A DNA stretch of 64,000 nt, taken from the NCBI RefSeq assembly GCF_006376615.1, contig NZ_VEXQ01000009.1, positions 123,474 through 187,473 on the forward strand, in the 5' to 3' direction. Below, piece after piece: positions 12,376 to 26,224 of the stretch. This stretch comes from Buttiauxella sp. B2 (lineage in GTDB: Bacteria; Pseudomonadota; Gammaproteobacteria; Enterobacterales; Enterobacteriaceae). Each line of letters opens with the position of its first letter. The first letter of the stretch is position 1. Both the position numbers and the translations under genes were made by a program. Below the pieces are notes generated by a model. It was not told the DNA's origin and did not search any database. It worked only from the letters and a program-made list of their open reading frames with translations.

Positions 12376-13455
12376 ATGTTTGGTGTACTTGACCGTTATA
12401 TCGGTAAAACCATCTTTACCACCATCATGATGACGTTATTCATGCTGGTGTCGCTATCGGGCATTATTAAATTTGTCGACCAGCTGAAAAAAGCCGGGCA
12501 GGGCAGTTATTCCGCGATGGGCGCTGGGGTGTACACCATCCTCAGCGTGCCAAAAGACGTCCAGATATTCTTCCCAATGGCCGCACTACTTGGCGCTTTA
12601 CTTGGGTTGGGAATGCTGGCGCAGCGCAGCGAACTGGTGGTGATGCAAGCCTCCGGTTTTACCCGTATGCAAATCGCATTGTCGGTGATGAAAACCGCTA
12701 TTCCGCTGGTGTTGTTGACCATGGCGATTGGCGAGTGGGTCGCTCCACAAGGCGAACAAATGGCGCGTAATTATCGTGCGCAACAGATGTACGGCGGTTC
12801 TTTGCTCACTACGCAGCAAGGTTTATGGGCGAAAGATGGCCATAACTTTGTCTACATTGAACGCATAAATGGCAACAACAACCTCACGGGCGTCAGTATT
12901 TATAGCTTTAACAAAGAGCGCCGCCTGCAATCGGTTCGTTATGCTGCATCTGCACAGTACGATGTGGAGCATAAGGTATGGCGATTGTCTCAGGTTGATG
13001 CTTCTAACTTGACCGATCCGATGCAAATCACGGGTTCTCAGACTGTCAGTGATGAGTGGAAAACCAATCTGACCCCGGACAAACTTGGGGTGGTGGCACT
13101 GGACCCGGATGCGCTGTCTATCAGCGGTCTGCATAATTACGTTAAGTATCTTAAAGCCAGCGGACAAGATGCCGGGCGCTACCAGCTCAATATGTGGAGC
13201 AAAGTTTTTGCGCCGCTCTCCGTTGCCGTAATGATGCTGATGGCGCTGTCGTTCATTTTCGGCCCGTTACGTAGTGTGCCAATGGGTGTGCGGGTCGTTA
13301 CGGGTATCAGTTTTGGTTTCGTGTTTTATGTTCTCGACCAAATCTTTGGCCCGCTAAGCCTGGTATATAACATTCCGCCGATTCTTGGCGCGTTACTGCC
13401 AAGTGCCAGCTTCTTCCTGATTAGTCTGTGGCTGATGATGAAGCGCTCAGGTTAA
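12376..13455 (+). CDS. lptG: LPS export permease LptG
   Basis: Partner of LptF in the LPS extraction ABC transporter. The product is 359 aa (E. coli 360), same topology: membrane segments near 12-120 and 275-355 around a periplasmic jellyroll. The ATG follows directly on the lptF TAA. The downstream bidirectional hairpin separates it from yjgR. Confidence 0.97.
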   Translation: MFGVLDRYIGKTIFTTIMMTLFMLVSLSGIIKFVDQLKKAGQGSYSAMGAGVYTILSVPKDVQIFFPMAALLGALLGLGMLAQRSELVVMQASGFTRMQIALSVMKTAIPLVLLTMAIGEWVAPQGEQMARNYRAQQMYGGSLLTTQQGLWAKDGHNFVYIERINGNNNLTGVSIYSFNKERRLQSVRYAASAQYDVEHKVWRLSQVDASNLTDPMQITGSQTVSDEWKTNLTPDKLGVVALDPDALSISGLHNYVKYLKASGQDAGRYQLNMWSKVFAPLSVAVMMLMALSFIFGPLRSVPMGVRVVTGISFGFVFYVLDQIFGPLSLVYNIPPILGALLPSASFFLISLWLMMKRSG

Positions 13456-13468
13456 TAAAATAGCCTTA

Positions 13469-13498
13469 CTCACCCCGCTTCTTAGGAAGAGGGGTGAG
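13469..13498. terminator. Bidirectional hairpin between lptG and yjgR
   Basis: CTCACCCC...GGGGTGAG with an inner CTTC/GAAG pairing makes a long stem with a 3-nt loop between convergent stop codons. Arms resemble the larger repeat at 9399-9477. Confidence 0.75.
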
Positions 13499-13507
13499 GT
13501 GAGAAAA

Positions 13508-15010
13508 TCAGCGTTTTCGTCCACCCATAATACTGCCCAAAACACCGCGAATAATTTGATTAGTCACCTGGCGCGCCGCACTTTTCGCCATGGTTTGCAC
13601 TACGCCATCTTTCTTGCCTCCACGCGGGCCAGTGGTGCCAAACAGAATATCTTTCAACCCGCCGAGAATGCCGTCATCTACCGCTACAGACTCACCTTTA
13701 GTCGGTGGAGCATTTTGTTGTTCACCTGCCGCCTGAACACCTTGTTGTAAGCGTTCAAAAGCCGATTCTCGATCGACTATTTCATCGTATTTCCCGTATA
13801 GCGGCGAATGGTTAATTAGCCCGTTACGTTCATCGTCAGTGACTGGTCCCATGCGTGAGCAGGGGGCGATAACCATGACGCGTTCAACTACCGTTGGGCT
13901 GCCTTTTTCATCCAGTAAAGAGATGAGCGCTTCGCCGGTACCCAATTCCTGTATCGCTTTTTCGGTGTCGAATTTAGGGTTGGCTCGCATGGTTTGCGCT
14001 GCGGTTTTCACCGCTTTCTGGTCTTTAGGTGTAAAGGCGCGTAACGCATGTTGAATACGGTTGCCGAGCTGCCCTAGCACGGCATCCGGGATATCTGACG
14101 GGTTTTGGGAAACGAAATAAACCCCAACTCCTTTAGAACGAATCAGGCGAATTACTTGTTCGATTTTGTCCAGGAGCACCTGAGGAGCGTCGTTAAACAG
14201 CAAATGTGCTTCATCAAAAAAGAACACCAGCTTGGGTTTTTCCAGGTCGCCGGCTTCAGGTAATTGCTCGTAGATTTCTGACAGCATCCACAGCAAGCTG
14301 GCGGCATACATTTTTGGCATCTGGTAGAGCTTTTCCGCAGAAAGGATATTGATAACGCCTTTGCCATTGGCATCGGTGCGCATCCAGTCTTTGATATCTA
14401 GCATCGGTTCACCAAAGAAATATTCGGCACCTTGCTCTTCAAGCTGTAACAGTCCACGTTGAATGGCACCGATAGAAGCACTGCTGATATTGCCATACTG
14501 GTTCTGGAACGATTTCGCGTTATCACCGATGTACTGAGTCGCTGCGCGTAAATCTTTAAAATCGAGCAGTAATAAACCCTGGTCATCGGCAATACGGAAG
14601 ATGATTTGCAGTACCCCCGCCTGAACTTCATTAAGGTTGAGCAGGCGTGACAGTAACAGCGGTCCCAGATCGGAAACGGTCGCGCGCACCGGATGGCCTT
14701 TTTCACCAAAAATATCCCACAAGACAACGGGATTACTATGAGGCGACCAGTCATTCACGCCGATTTTGGCAAGCCTTGCGAGGAGTTTTTCAGACTCGGC
14801 ACCTTCTTGAGCCACACCGGTGAGATCGCCTTTTACATCTGCCATAAACACAGGCACGCCTATTTCGGAAAAGGACTCGGCTAGTTTTTGCAGCGTGACA
14901 GTTTTGCCGGTGCCCGTTGCGCCGGTTATTAGTCCGTGGCGGTTCGCCATACTCGGCAGCAGATGCAGTTCTTGTTCTGTGGTTCTGGCAATCAGGAGCG
15001 GCGCAATCAT
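13508..15010 (-). CDS. yjgR: HerA/FtsK-like ATPase YjgR (DUF853)
   Basis: P-loop ATPase of unknown cellular role. From ATG 15010 ([15 protein letters not shown]) it is 500 aa, the same as E. coli YjgR; the open frame upstream is not used. Walker A GATGTGKT near residues 29-36, Walker B-like LVFFFDEAH near 268-276, arginine-finger region [16 protein letters not shown]-terminal tail is Gly/Lys/Arg-rich. The family is related to HerA-type DNA pumps but no partner nuclease gene is adjacent. Confidence 0.93.
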   Translation of the reverse strand: MIAPLLIARTTEQELHLLPSMANRHGLITGATGTGKTVTLQKLAESFSEIGVPVFMADVKGDLTGVAQEGAESEKLLARLAKIGVNDWSPHSNPVVLWDIFGEKGHPVRATVSDLGPLLLSRLLNLNEVQAGVLQIIFRIADDQGLLLLDFKDLRAATQYIGDNAKSFQNQYGNISSASIGAIQRGLLQLEEQGAEYFFGEPMLDIKDWMRTDANGKGVINILSAEKLYQMPKMYAASLLWMLSEIYEQLPEAGDLEKPKLVFFFDEAHLLFNDAPQVLLDKIEQVIRLIRSKGVGVYFVSQNPSDIPDAVLGQLGNRIQHALRAFTPKDQKAVKTAAQTMRANPKFDTEKAIQELGTGEALISLLDEKGSPTVVERVMVIAPCSRMGPVTDDERNGLINHSPLYGKYDEIVDRESAFERLQQGVQAAGEQQNAPPTKGESVAVDDGILGGLKDILFGTTGPRGGKKDGVVQTMAKSAARQVTNQIIRGVLGSIMGGRKR

Positions 15011-15146
15011 GATGATTTCCCTGTGGTGACATTTCCATAAGCATAGCAAGCGGCAGGAGTTCGTCATCAGTCAAAAATCCTGGTTTACGTCATACCTCGC
15101 AGCAAAGGCTATGCTTTGTATATGTATTACTTATTATTGGGAAACT

Positions 15147-16793
15147 ATGTCCAGATTCTTCTTTAATGACCGTAAGCAAATGGTCAACGACGCCATTGAA
15201 GGTGTCATCATCAGTTCTCGTTTTCGTAACCTGACGCGTTTAGATACCGACCCCGCCATTCGTGTGGTGGTGCGCAAAGACTGGAAAAAAAGCAAAGTCG
15301 CGATTATTTCAGGTGGTGGCTCAGGCCATGAACCAGCACACGTTGGCTTTGTCGGCAAAGGAATGTTAACCGCTGCGGTGTGTGGCGATTTGTTTGCCTC
15401 GCCGAGTGTGGAAGCCGTGCTAAATGCGATTGTCGCGGTTACTGGCGATCGTGGTTGTTTGCTTATCGTTAAAAATTACACTGGCGACCGTCTTAATTTC
15501 GGTCTTGCAGCGGAAAGGGCCAAAAAGCATGGCTTGAAAGTAGAAATGGTTATCGTCGGTGACGATATTTCGCTACCGGATAACAAACAGCCGCGCGGTA
15601 TTGCCGGAACGGTGCTGGTGCATAAAATTGCGGGCTTTGCCGCAGAGCAGGGGAAATCTTTGAGTGATGTTCGAGACATCGCACAACTTGCTTGTGACAA
15701 CATTGCGAGCATGGGCGTCGCCATGCAAACCTGTAATCTACCGGGTCAGGATGGCGAAGAGGGGCGCATCAAAGGTGGGCAGGTCGAGCTAGGCCTTGGG
15801 ATTCATGGCGAACCAGGTGCCAACACGGTTAATAGCCAAAACAGCCATGAAATTGTTGCCAGTCTGGTGAAATGTCTGCGTGAAAAGACCGGTACTCAAG
15901 CAAGGCTTGCGGTGCTGATCAACAATCTTGGCGCAACGTCCGCGCTGGAAATGGCACTCCTGACCAAAGAGTTGGTTCATTCTGAATTAAAGGATCAAAT
16001 CAATTATCTTATTGGCCCTGCGGCACTTGTGACGGCATTAGATATGAAAGGATTCTCACTTTCTGCCATCGCCCTGAATGACATTTTTATTGAAGCCTTG
16101 CAGGCGGAAGTAGAAACCGTGGGCTGGCAGCCTATGGTGAAACTCGAGCCGCTATCGATGCAAAAACACAGCGTGATTCGCGCAGCAACACAGGCTAAAG
16201 CGTCGGAAAATACGGCTGTAAAAGCACTGGTAACTAGCATTACCCATACGCTTATTGGCCAGGAAAACGCGTTGAATGCCCTGGATGCAAAAGTGGGTGA
16301 TGGCGATACGGGGTCTACCTTTGCCCAAGGTGCCAGGGACATCGCGCAGCTTAATGAAGACGACAAACTGCCATTAAATGACACAGCTGCTTTGCTGGAG
16401 TTAATCGGTGAACGGCTGGCAATGGTGATGGGGGGTTCAAGCGGCGTGCTGATGTCCATTTTCTTCACAGCGAGCGGGCAAAAGTTCGCTAAAAAACAGC
16501 CTCTCGCGGATGCGTTATTGTTTGGCCTTGAGCAGATGAAACGCTACGGTGGTGCCGATCTTGGCGATCGTACGTTGATTGATGCATTACAACCTGCACT
16601 CGAAGCCCTGAAAGATGGTTCTCTGAACGCCGCTGTGAAGGCTGCGCAAGAAGGAGCAAATGCGACGGCGCAAATGCAAAAAGCCAATGCCGGGCGTTCA
16701 TCCTATGTGAACAGCGATAACCTGAAAGGGGTGAAAGATCCCGGTGCAGTGGCGATTGCCGAGGTCTTTGCAGGATTGACGTTGAGCAAGTGA
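15147..16793 (+). CDS. dhaK: ATP-dependent dihydroxyacetone kinase, single-chain (DhaK-DhaL fusion)
   Basis: Phosphorylates dihydroxyacetone to DHAP with ATP. From ATG 15147 (GGGA about 9 nt upstream) it is 548 aa, close to the Citrobacter freundii type (552 aa). N-terminal DhaK part: GGGSGHEPAH at 56-65 and the substrate-binding His in GIHGEPG near 215; C-terminal DhaL part: DAKVGDGDTGSTFA with the Asp cluster that holds Mg-ATP, then GGSSGVLMS. This differs from the PTS-dependent DhaKLM of E. coli. No glycerol dehydrogenase, glycerol dehydratase or regulator is adjacent, so it probably works as a lone DHA scavenger. Confidence 0.95.
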   Translation: MSRFFFNDRKQMVNDAIEGVIISSRFRNLTRLDTDPAIRVVVRKDWKKSKVAIISGGGSGHEPAHVGFVGKGMLTAAVCGDLFASPSVEAVLNAIVAVTGDRGCLLIVKNYTGDRLNFGLAAERAKKHGLKVEMVIVGDDISLPDNKQPRGIAGTVLVHKIAGFAAEQGKSLSDVRDIAQLACDNIASMGVAMQTCNLPGQDGEEGRIKGGQVELGLGIHGEPGANTVNSQNSHEIVASLVKCLREKTGTQARLAVLINNLGATSALEMALLTKELVHSELKDQINYLIGPAALVTALDMKGFSLSAIALNDIFIEALQAEVETVGWQPMVKLEPLSMQKHSVIRAATQAKASENTAVKALVTSITHTLIGQENALNALDAKVGDGDTGSTFAQGARDIAQLNEDDKLPLNDTAALLELIGERLAMVMGGSSGVLMSIFFTASGQKFAKKQPLADALLFGLEQMKRYGGADLGDRTLIDALQPALEALKDGSLNAAVKAAQEGANATAQMQKANAGRSSYVNSDNLKGVKDPGAVAIAEVFAGLTLSK

Positions 16794-16818
16794 TGGCTTT
16801 GAATATTAAGTGAAAGTC

Positions 16819-16900
16819 GGATGTCGCTTGCGCTAATCCGACCTACGGTATGAATGAGCTTTTGTAGGGTGGATTAGCGCAAGCGACATCCACCAATTTG
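16819..16900. repeat. Dispersed inverted repeat, copy 1
   Basis: Arms GGATGTCGCTTGCGCTAATCC (16819 on) and its complement ending at 16891 pair almost perfectly over 28 bp with a 17-bp spacer; the conserved right flank continues CACCAATTTG. A second copy lies at 41961-42038. This is a REP/BIME-like intergenic palindrome sitting just after dhaK, convergent with ygjP. Confidence 0.85.
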
Positions 16901-16903
16901 CTA

Positions 16904-17404
16904 TCACGCCTGGCCGACTAACGCCATCTGCGTCAGCCATAAGCGAGTATCAAACTCCAACTGGTGATATTGCGGTTCCATATGACAGCACAGTGAATAG
17001 AACGCTTTGTTGTGATCTTTCTCTTTCAGGTGCGCCAACTCGTGAACCACAATCATGCGTAAAAATGCTTCTGGTGCATTTTTAAATACCGTCGCCACAC
17101 GAATTTCTGCTTTTGCTTTTAGCTTGTTTCCCTGAACACGCGACACCGCCGTGTGCAGGCCAAGCGCATTATTCAGCACATGAATTTTATTGTCGTAAGC
17201 GACTTTATTGATCGGTGGTGCGTTGCGTAGATACTGATTTTTAAGGTCTTGTGTCCATGCGTACAGGGCTTTATCGGTGGTGATGTTATGTGTATCTGGA
17301 TAGCGTTTTTGTAGCACCTCGCCCAGACGTTGTTCCGCAATCAAAGTACGAACCTGCGAGAGCAAATGCTCCGGGTAACCCTGTAGATAAGTTAATTCGC
17401 TCAT
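16904..17404 (-). CDS. ygjP: YgjP family M48-type metallohydrolase
   Basis: Small zinc metallopeptidase-fold protein of the YgjP/WLM family. From ATG 17404 it is 166 aa (E. coli 167). The zinc motif HELAH is at 121-125 with a third ligand H131 in [13 protein letters not shown] pyrophosphatase activity has been reported for E. coli YgjP, but the sequence itself only shows the metallohydrolase signature. Divergent from rlmG as in E. coli. Confidence 0.92.
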   Translation of the reverse strand: MSELTYLQGYPEHLLSQVRTLIAEQRLGEVLQKRYPDTHNITTDKALYAWTQDLKNQYLRNAPPINKVAYDNKIHVLNNALGLHTAVSRVQGNKLKAKAEIRVATVFKNAPEAFLRMIVVHELAHLKEKDHNKAFYSLCCHMEPQYHQLEFDTRLWLTQMALVGQA

Positions 17405-17489
17405 TCGTCTGCTCAAAGTAAAGGGAAAAAAGGTATACTCACGCCCCCATTCGGGGATTACGCCGAAATTTTACCATCCAGGAGGGCCG

Positions 17490-20692
<3,203 letters not shown>

Positions 20693-20789
20693 TTAGCGGG
20701 CTACAGCGCATATGGGGGAAAGTTGTCGAATGATTGTGACGGGATTCAAAGATCGATGATGTTTTTTTTCTGGAGAGTTAATCCGGTTG

Positions 20790-20812
20790 TGCGGCATCAG
20801 CTGCCGCACCCG
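20790..20812. terminator. Hairpin between lsrK and fadH
   Basis: GTGCGGCA-TCAGC-TGCCGCAC, an 8-bp GC-rich stem with a 5-nt loop downstream of lsrK. No T run follows on either strand, so terminator function is uncertain. The fadH promoter must lie between this and 20641. Confidence 0.4.
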
Positions 20813-20878
20813 TTGCGGTCGTGCGTGCACTTTACGTGCTATTGCACTGGTACTTAGCGTTGTGAATAAGAGACAGCC

Positions 20879-22471
20879 CTATGGTGAGGGTTGGGCCGAA
20901 GGTGGCATGACCAATCCAGGTGCCTGCCACATTGATGTTGTCAAACCGCTGTCAACCAGTGTGAGTTGATCAGCATAAACCTTCATCCACTTGCGTTTCA
21001 TCTCGTCATACAGCTCACGGTGCGCCAGATTTGGCGTAAATTCACGTTGCCATTGAACCAGCCGTTCGCCTGCCTCCGCAAGATTATTAAACAACCCGGC
21101 ACCGACTCCAGCCGCAATGGCACAACCTAGAGCCGTTGCCTCTTTGACGACGGGCACACGCACTGGCAAACCTGTTACATCACTCAGTATCTGGCTCCAC
21201 AAAGCTCCTTTTGAGCCTCCACCCGCGAACACTAGCGAGTCAAACTGTATACCGGAGAAACCAGAGATTTGTTCAAGATTACACGCCGAAACAATCGCTG
21301 CATTCTCTTCCAGTGCCCTGAATAATGTAGCTTTATTGCATTTCTCTGGGTCGATAGAGAGATTAATAAACGACGGAGCGGCGTGATACCACTGTTTAAA
21401 ATGCATGGCATCGGAAAAAATTGGCATCACACCGTGAGAACCTGCCGGAACTCGTGCAGCCATTTCTTCGAGTAGCGCGTAAGTGTCGACACCTAGCCTT
21501 TCAGCCAGCAGTTTTTCTTCGGCGCAGAAAGCATCCCGGAACCAGCGCATCGTCAAGCCGGTAAAGAAGCTAATAGATTCCGCCTGCACCATATTGCTGA
21601 TAACGTGCGGATTAATACGGATATTCATATCGGGGTCGGTTCTGATGACAGGAAGATTCACAACCTGCTGCCAGAATGTGCCACCTAATACTGCCGCTTG
21701 CCCTGCGCGAACTACGCCAAGCCCGACACAACCTAATTGCACATCACCGCCGCCCATTACAACTGGCGTGCCTGCTAACAGCCCACTTTGTTGTGCCGCT
21801 TGCTTGGTTATGCCACCGAGCACACTGCCCGTTTCTTTCACCGGCGAAAGGATATCTGCTCGCAATCCGGCCATATCCATCAGCGCGGGTTGCCAGTTGC
21901 GGGTCGCTAAATCCAGCATTCCCGTTGTACCTGCATTGGAAGGGTCTACAGCCAGTTCGCCGCTAAGTTTAGCCGCCAGCCAGTCACTGATCATCGTAAC
22001 GGTAGCAGCCTTGCGATAAATATCCGGGCGATGATGTGCAAGCCACAACAGGCGTGGCATAGCGCTTAGCGCCAGCGTCTGCCCGGAGACTTGATAAACC
22101 TCAGATTCAAACTGGTAATCGTGGATTTCTTTAAGTTCGCTTACTTCTCGACTGGCACGGGCATCGACGTTGGCACATGCCCAAATAGCCTCGCCATTAC
22201 TGTCGTAGAGCACGATGCCTTCACGCATCGAACAGCAGGATACGGCGCTGATAGCACCGGGTGGAAGATGAGCTTTTTGCAGGGCTTTAAGAATACACTG
22301 GCAGGCAAGTTGCCAATTAGTGGTGAGATCAAACTCCATCGAACCGGGGACATCGGCCACGCTCAGGTGTTTCCATTCGGCCTGGCCGACAGCAATTTGG
22401 TGCCCCGAAGTATCAAAGATGACGGCGCGAATACTGCCCGTCCCGGCGTCCAGTGCAAGTAGATAACTCAT
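20879..22471 (-). CDS. lsrK: Autoinducer-2 kinase LsrK
   Basis: FGGY-family kinase that phosphorylates imported AI-2 (DPD) to phospho-AI-2, the inducer that releases LsrR. The product is 530 aa with the N-terminal phosphate-loop [13 protein letters not shown] (8-20), the mid [12 protein letters not shown] segment and the C-terminal ATP motif [11 protein letters not shown]. Sits 40 bp downstream of lsrR in the same operon. Note that the 3' end borders an IS-end-like 16-mer (20861-20876). Confidence 0.96.
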   Translation of the reverse strand: MSYLLALDAGTGSIRAVIFDTSGHQIAVGQAEWKHLSVADVPGSMEFDLTTNWQLACQCILKALQKAHLPPGAISAVSCCSMREGIVLYDSNGEAIWACANVDARASREVSELKEIHDYQFESEVYQVSGQTLALSAMPRLLWLAHHRPDIYRKAATVTMISDWLAAKLSGELAVDPSNAGTTGMLDLATRNWQPALMDMAGLRADILSPVKETGSVLGGITKQAAQQSGLLAGTPVVMGGGDVQLGCVGLGVVRAGQAAVLGGTFWQQVVNLPVIRTDPDMNIRINPHVISNMVQAESISFFTGLTMRWFRDAFCAEEKLLAERLGVDTYALLEEMAARVPAGSHGVMPIFSDAMHFKQWYHAAPSFINLSIDPEKCNKATLFRALEENAAIVSACNLEQISGFSGIQFDSLVFAGGGSKGALWSQILSDVTGLPVRVPVVKEATALGCAIAAGVGAGLFNNLAEAGERLVQWQREFTPNLAHRELYDEMKRKWMKVYADQLTLVDSGLTTSMWQAPGLVMPPSAQPSP

Positions 22472-22511
22472 CGCCTTTCCTCTTATGAGCGCGGCAGTCG
22501 GCGAGTCAGGT

Positions 22512-23483
22512 TTAACCCGTCAAAGCCAGTACTGCCCGCGCAGTATCTTCTTCCGTCACCAGGCCGTTGATACGCTGGCCACGCAGTGCGGCATAAATAG
22601 CGTCCGCTTTATCTTCGCCTCCCGCGACACCCACAATAGTAGGTAGATGCGCCAGGTCTTCGAGTGTTACGCCAAGCAATTCACGGTGAATTTCCAACCC
22701 TTCTACCAGTTCGCCATCCGCTTGCAGGAAATAGCCAAGAATATCGCCCACAGCACCTTTGCGGGCGTACATCAGTTGTTCACCTTCGCTGATATAACCT
22801 GAGCGCAAAATTGTGGCATCGCGCTTTTGATTAATTGCACCTATTCCTACCACGGCGACATCAGCAGCAGTTGCTGCGAGGATCACATCACGCACGCTGG
22901 ATTCCATGCGTAAAATCTCTGCGACTTGCGGCGATGAAACTCGCAACGGTGCTGGGATCATACTGACACTGCACGCTGCATCTAATTGGCCGATACCCGT
23001 CATATATGGCCCGACACCACCGGAAAGCGTCACCAGGCGAATCTGCTGCGAGCCGATAAACCCACTTAAATGTTGAAGGCAGTTCATGGTTGCCTCGCCA
23101 AATCCCACCGCCAATAACTGCCCTGGCTCCAGAATCCCCATCAGCGATTGCGCAGCACCAATGCCCAGACGGGTATTCATCGCAGGCGTGCTATGTGCGG
23201 GAAGAACTCGTGCAATTTTAAGGTTGAACCGTTGCTGTAACTGCGTTTCCAGTGCCAGGCAACCTTCAAAGCGCGAGTTAATCTGTACGCGAATAACGCC
23301 GGACTGGCGGCCTTTTTCCAGTAGGCGTGAAATCTTCAGGCGCGGCAGCCCAAGCCGCTCGCCAATGTCGTTCTGCGTTAACCCATCGTGGTAATAGGAC
23401 CATGCCACACGCGCCAGCAACTCTTCTTCTGCCATTGGTAAGGCTGCTAGCTTGCCTTCTTCTGCTGCTCGTTTATCGCTCAT
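22512..23483 (-). CDS. lsrR: Lsr operon repressor LsrR
   Basis: SorC-family regulator that represses lsrRK and lsrACDBFG until phospho-AI-2 binds. From ATG 23483 the product is 323 aa (E. coli 317); the upstream frame to 23576 is open but lacks support. N-terminal HTH in [24 protein letters not shown] (near 33-56), then the sugar-phosphate-binding domain with [18 protein letters not shown] and [13 protein letters not shown]. Divergent from lsrA. Confidence 0.95.
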   Translation of the reverse strand: MSDKRAAEEGKLAALPMAEEELLARVAWSYYHDGLTQNDIGERLGLPRLKISRLLEKGRQSGVIRVQINSRFEGCLALETQLQQRFNLKIARVLPAHSTPAMNTRLGIGAAQSLMGILEPGQLLAVGFGEATMNCLQHLSGFIGSQQIRLVTLSGGVGPYMTGIGQLDAACSVSMIPAPLRVSSPQVAEILRMESSVRDVILAATAADVAVVGIGAINQKRDATILRSGYISEGEQLMYARKGAVGDILGYFLQADGELVEGLEIHRELLGVTLEDLAHLPTIVGVAGGEDKADAIYAALRGQRINGLVTEEDTARAVLALTG

Positions 23484-23648
23484 AGGTGAACTCTTATTAA
23501 AATTTAGATCATATGTTCGAATGTGCGGGGTAAGAAAATGTGAAGCGCACGGCAAAAAGATCATTTTCAGATGCAAATGGTTTAGCTGATTTATTTAAAA
23601 ATTTTGTGATCTCTGCCCTGTTGTAAATATAACCCTGCGTCTACGCTT

Positions 23649-23683
23649 TTGAACATTATTAATTCAATTTATCTTTTGTTCAA
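23649..23683 (+). promoter_or_regulatory. Candidate LsrR operator in the lsrR-lsrA region
   Basis: TTGAACA (23649-23655) and TGTTCAA (23677-23683) form an inverted repeat with 28 bp between equivalent positions, just before the lsrA start. A further related half-site (TGTTCGAA) lies near 23513. LsrR is known to bind this intergenic region in E. coli; the exact site here is inferred. Confidence 0.45.
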
Positions 23684-23696
23684 TTGTGGAGTGAAA

Positions 23697-25196
23697 ATGC
23701 CCAACACCGCCGCAATGCTTGAAGCTCACCACATCAGCAAACAATTCTCTGGCGTGAGCGTTCTGAAAGGTATTGATTTTGCTCTGTATGCCGGACAGGT
23801 CCATGCGTTGCTGGGAGGTAATGGCGCAGGAAAGTCGACGCTGATGAAGATTTTTGCCGGTGTTGAAACCCCGGATAGCGGTGAACTGAAAGTTAACGGC
23901 AAAGCATTTGGGCGTTTAAAACCGGGGCAGGCTCATGAACTGGGGATTTATCTCGTGCCGCAGGAACCGATGCTGTTCCCCAATTTGACGGTGCGCGAGA
24001 ACATCCTTTTTCGCCTACCACATCAACGTGATGTCGAAAAACGTCTGCAAGAGAAAATGCACCAACTGGAATGCCAGATCTCGCTCGACGCCACGGCCAG
24101 CACGCTGGAAGTAGCCGATCAACAAATGGTTGAGATCCTGCGTGGTTTGATGCGCGAGGCGAAGATCCTGATCCTTGATGAACCCACGGCATCGCTGACA
24201 CCTGGTGAAACCGAGCGCCTTTTCCGCCAGATCCGGGCATTGCAAAACCTTGGCGTGGGTATTGTGTTTATCTCCCACAAGCTACCGGAAATTCGCCAGC
24301 TTGCCAGCCATATTTCAGTGATGCGTGACGGCGCGGTGGTGCTGCAAGGTGAAACTGCACAGTTGCTCGACGAACAGTTGATCAACGCCATGACACCGAA
24401 TAATCGCCATCACGCTCTGAGCGATACGCAAAAACTGTGGCTGGCATTACCAGGCAATCGGCGCACCGAACCACAGGATTTTCCGGTGATGCGCGTTGAT
24501 GAACTGACCGGCGAGGGTTTTATCGATCTCAGTTTTGAATTGTACGCAGGTGAGATAGTCGGCCTTGCAGGACTCGTGGGATCCGGACGTACGGAGCTTG
24601 CGGAAACACTCTATGGTTTGCGCCCTGTTCGCGGAGGCCATATTTATTTTGAAAACCGTGAAATTAGCGGCGATCGCACTAAATCACGTCTCGATCGTGG
24701 ATTAATTTATCTGCCGGAAGATCGCCAGGTGTCTGGACTATTTCTTGATGCACCGATCCGCTGGAATACCGTAGCACTCAACGAGCCAAGTGTGTGGCAG
24801 CAAAGTAAACGGGAGGCTGCAGTGGTGGAGCGTTACCACCGGGCATTGGGGATCAAACTCAATGATGCTGAACAAACCGTGCGTACGCTGTCTGGTGGTA
24901 ATCAGCAAAAAGTTTTGCTGGCACGTTGCCTGGAAGCCAACCCACTGCTGTTGATCATTGATGAGCCGACGCGTGGCGTGGACGTCGCTGCACGGGCAGA
25001 TATCTATCAGTTAATCAAAAGTGTGGCGGCGCAAAATGTAGCAGTGCTGATGATATCAAGCGATCTGGACGAATTCAGCGGGCTTGCGGATCGCGTTCTG
25101 GTAATGCATCAGGGTGCGATGAACGGCGAGTTACGTAAACCCTCTATCACAGTAGAGAGCATGATGAGCATGGCGTTTGGCGGAGGTAAAGCATGA
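23697..25196 (+). CDS. lsrA: AI-2 ABC importer ATPase LsrA
   Basis: Double-cassette ATPase of the AI-2 importer (ribose-transporter family). Start ATG 23697 after GGAG; 499 aa. First cassette: Walker [10 protein letters not shown] near 40-48, Walker [11 protein letters not shown] near 155. Second cassette has the degenerate Walker [11 protein letters not shown] near 290, signature LSGGNQQK near 400 and [10 protein letters not shown] near 421. Overlaps lsrC by 4 bp (ATGA). Confidence 0.96.
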   Translation: MPNTAAMLEAHHISKQFSGVSVLKGIDFALYAGQVHALLGGNGAGKSTLMKIFAGVETPDSGELKVNGKAFGRLKPGQAHELGIYLVPQEPMLFPNLTVRENILFRLPHQRDVEKRLQEKMHQLECQISLDATASTLEVADQQMVEILRGLMREAKILILDEPTASLTPGETERLFRQIRALQNLGVGIVFISHKLPEIRQLASHISVMRDGAVVLQGETAQLLDEQLINAMTPNNRHHALSDTQKLWLALPGNRRTEPQDFPVMRVDELTGEGFIDLSFELYAGEIVGLAGLVGSGRTELAETLYGLRPVRGGHIYFENREISGDRTKSRLDRGLIYLPEDRQVSGLFLDAPIRWNTVALNEPSVWQQSKREAAVVERYHRALGIKLNDAEQTVRTLSGGNQQKVLLARCLEANPLLLIIDEPTRGVDVAARADIYQLIKSVAAQNVAVLMISSDLDEFSGLADRVLVMHQGAMNGELRKPSITVESMMSMAFGGGKA

Positions 25197-26224
25197 AAAA
25201 ATTGCTCCTTAACCGCGAATTGAGTGCATTGCTTGCGATCGTCGCTTTGTTTGTTGTGCTGGTGGCGCTCAATCACAGCTACTTAAGCCTGCAAACCTTG
25301 AGCATGATTTTCACCAGCGCGCAGATCCTTATCCTGCTGGCGGTGGGTGCTTCAATGGTAATGCTGACGCGTAATATCGACGTATCGGTGGGATCAACCG
25401 TTGGTCTGTGCGCCATTGCTGTCGGTGTGGCGCTAAACAGCGATTATAGCTTGCCAGTGTCGATGCTTTTCGCGCTGTTGATTGGCGCGGTGGCGGGTTT
25501 TATCAATGGCGTTTTAGTCGTCTGGCTGCGCATTCCTGCGATTGTCGCCACGCTCGGTACGCTCGGGCTTTACCGTGGTGCGATGCTGCTTTGGACAGGT
25601 GGCAAATGGATTGAAGGGTTGCCAGCCAGCCTGAAATCGCTATCCGAGCCGGTTGCGCTGGGGGTTTCACCGTTGGGAGTGATGGTTCTGGTGCTTGTCG
25701 CTTTTGCAGCGTGGATGCTGGCTAAAACGGCTTTCGGGCGTGATTTTTATGCCGTGGGGGATAACCTCGCCGCTGCGCGCCAGCTCGGGGTTGCAGTCAA
25801 CCGTACTCGTTTCCTGGCGTTCACATTTAATGGCATGTTAGCGGCAATCGCCGGAATTATTTTCGCCTCCCAGATTGGCTTTGTGCCAAACCAAACTGGC
25901 AGTGGGCTGGAGATGAAAGCTATCGCCGCCTGCGTGCTGGGTGGGATTTCGCTACTGGGTGGCACGGGGACCGTGATTGGTGCCTTTCTTGGTGCATTCT
26001 TCCTAACGCAAATAGACACCGTATTGGTGCTGTTCAAACTTCCCGCCTGGTGGAATGACTTTATTGCAGGCCTGGTTTTGCTCGGTGTTCTGGTGCTGGA
26101 TGGGCGTTTACGCCAGGCACTGGTGCGTCATCAGCGGGCACAGAAATATGGCCGTTTTGTGCCACCGCTACCTGGTGCAAAAAATGTCCGGCCATTTCCT
26201 CGCAAGAAGAAGGATGTGGCGTAA
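25193..26224 (+). CDS. lsrC: AI-2 importer permease LsrC
   Basis: Integral membrane subunit of the AI-2 importer. Product 343 aa with about 8-10 hydrophobic segments and the family blocks [12 protein letters not shown] and [14 protein letters not shown]. Its start overlaps the lsrA stop; its TAA abuts the lsrD ATG, showing tight coupling. Confidence 0.95.
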   Translation: MKKLLLNRELSALLAIVALFVVLVALNHSYLSLQTLSMIFTSAQILILLAVGASMVMLTRNIDVSVGSTVGLCAIAVGVALNSDYSLPVSMLFALLIGAVAGFINGVLVVWLRIPAIVATLGTLGLYRGAMLLWTGGKWIEGLPASLKSLSEPVALGVSPLGVMVLVLVAFAAWMLAKTAFGRDFYAVGDNLAAARQLGVAVNRTRFLAFTFNGMLAAIAGIIFASQIGFVPNQTGSGLEMKAIAACVLGGISLLGGTGTVIGAFLGAFFLTQIDTVLVLFKLPAWWNDFIAGLVLLGVLVLDGRLRQALVRHQRAQKYGRFVPPLPGAKNVRPFPRKKKDVA

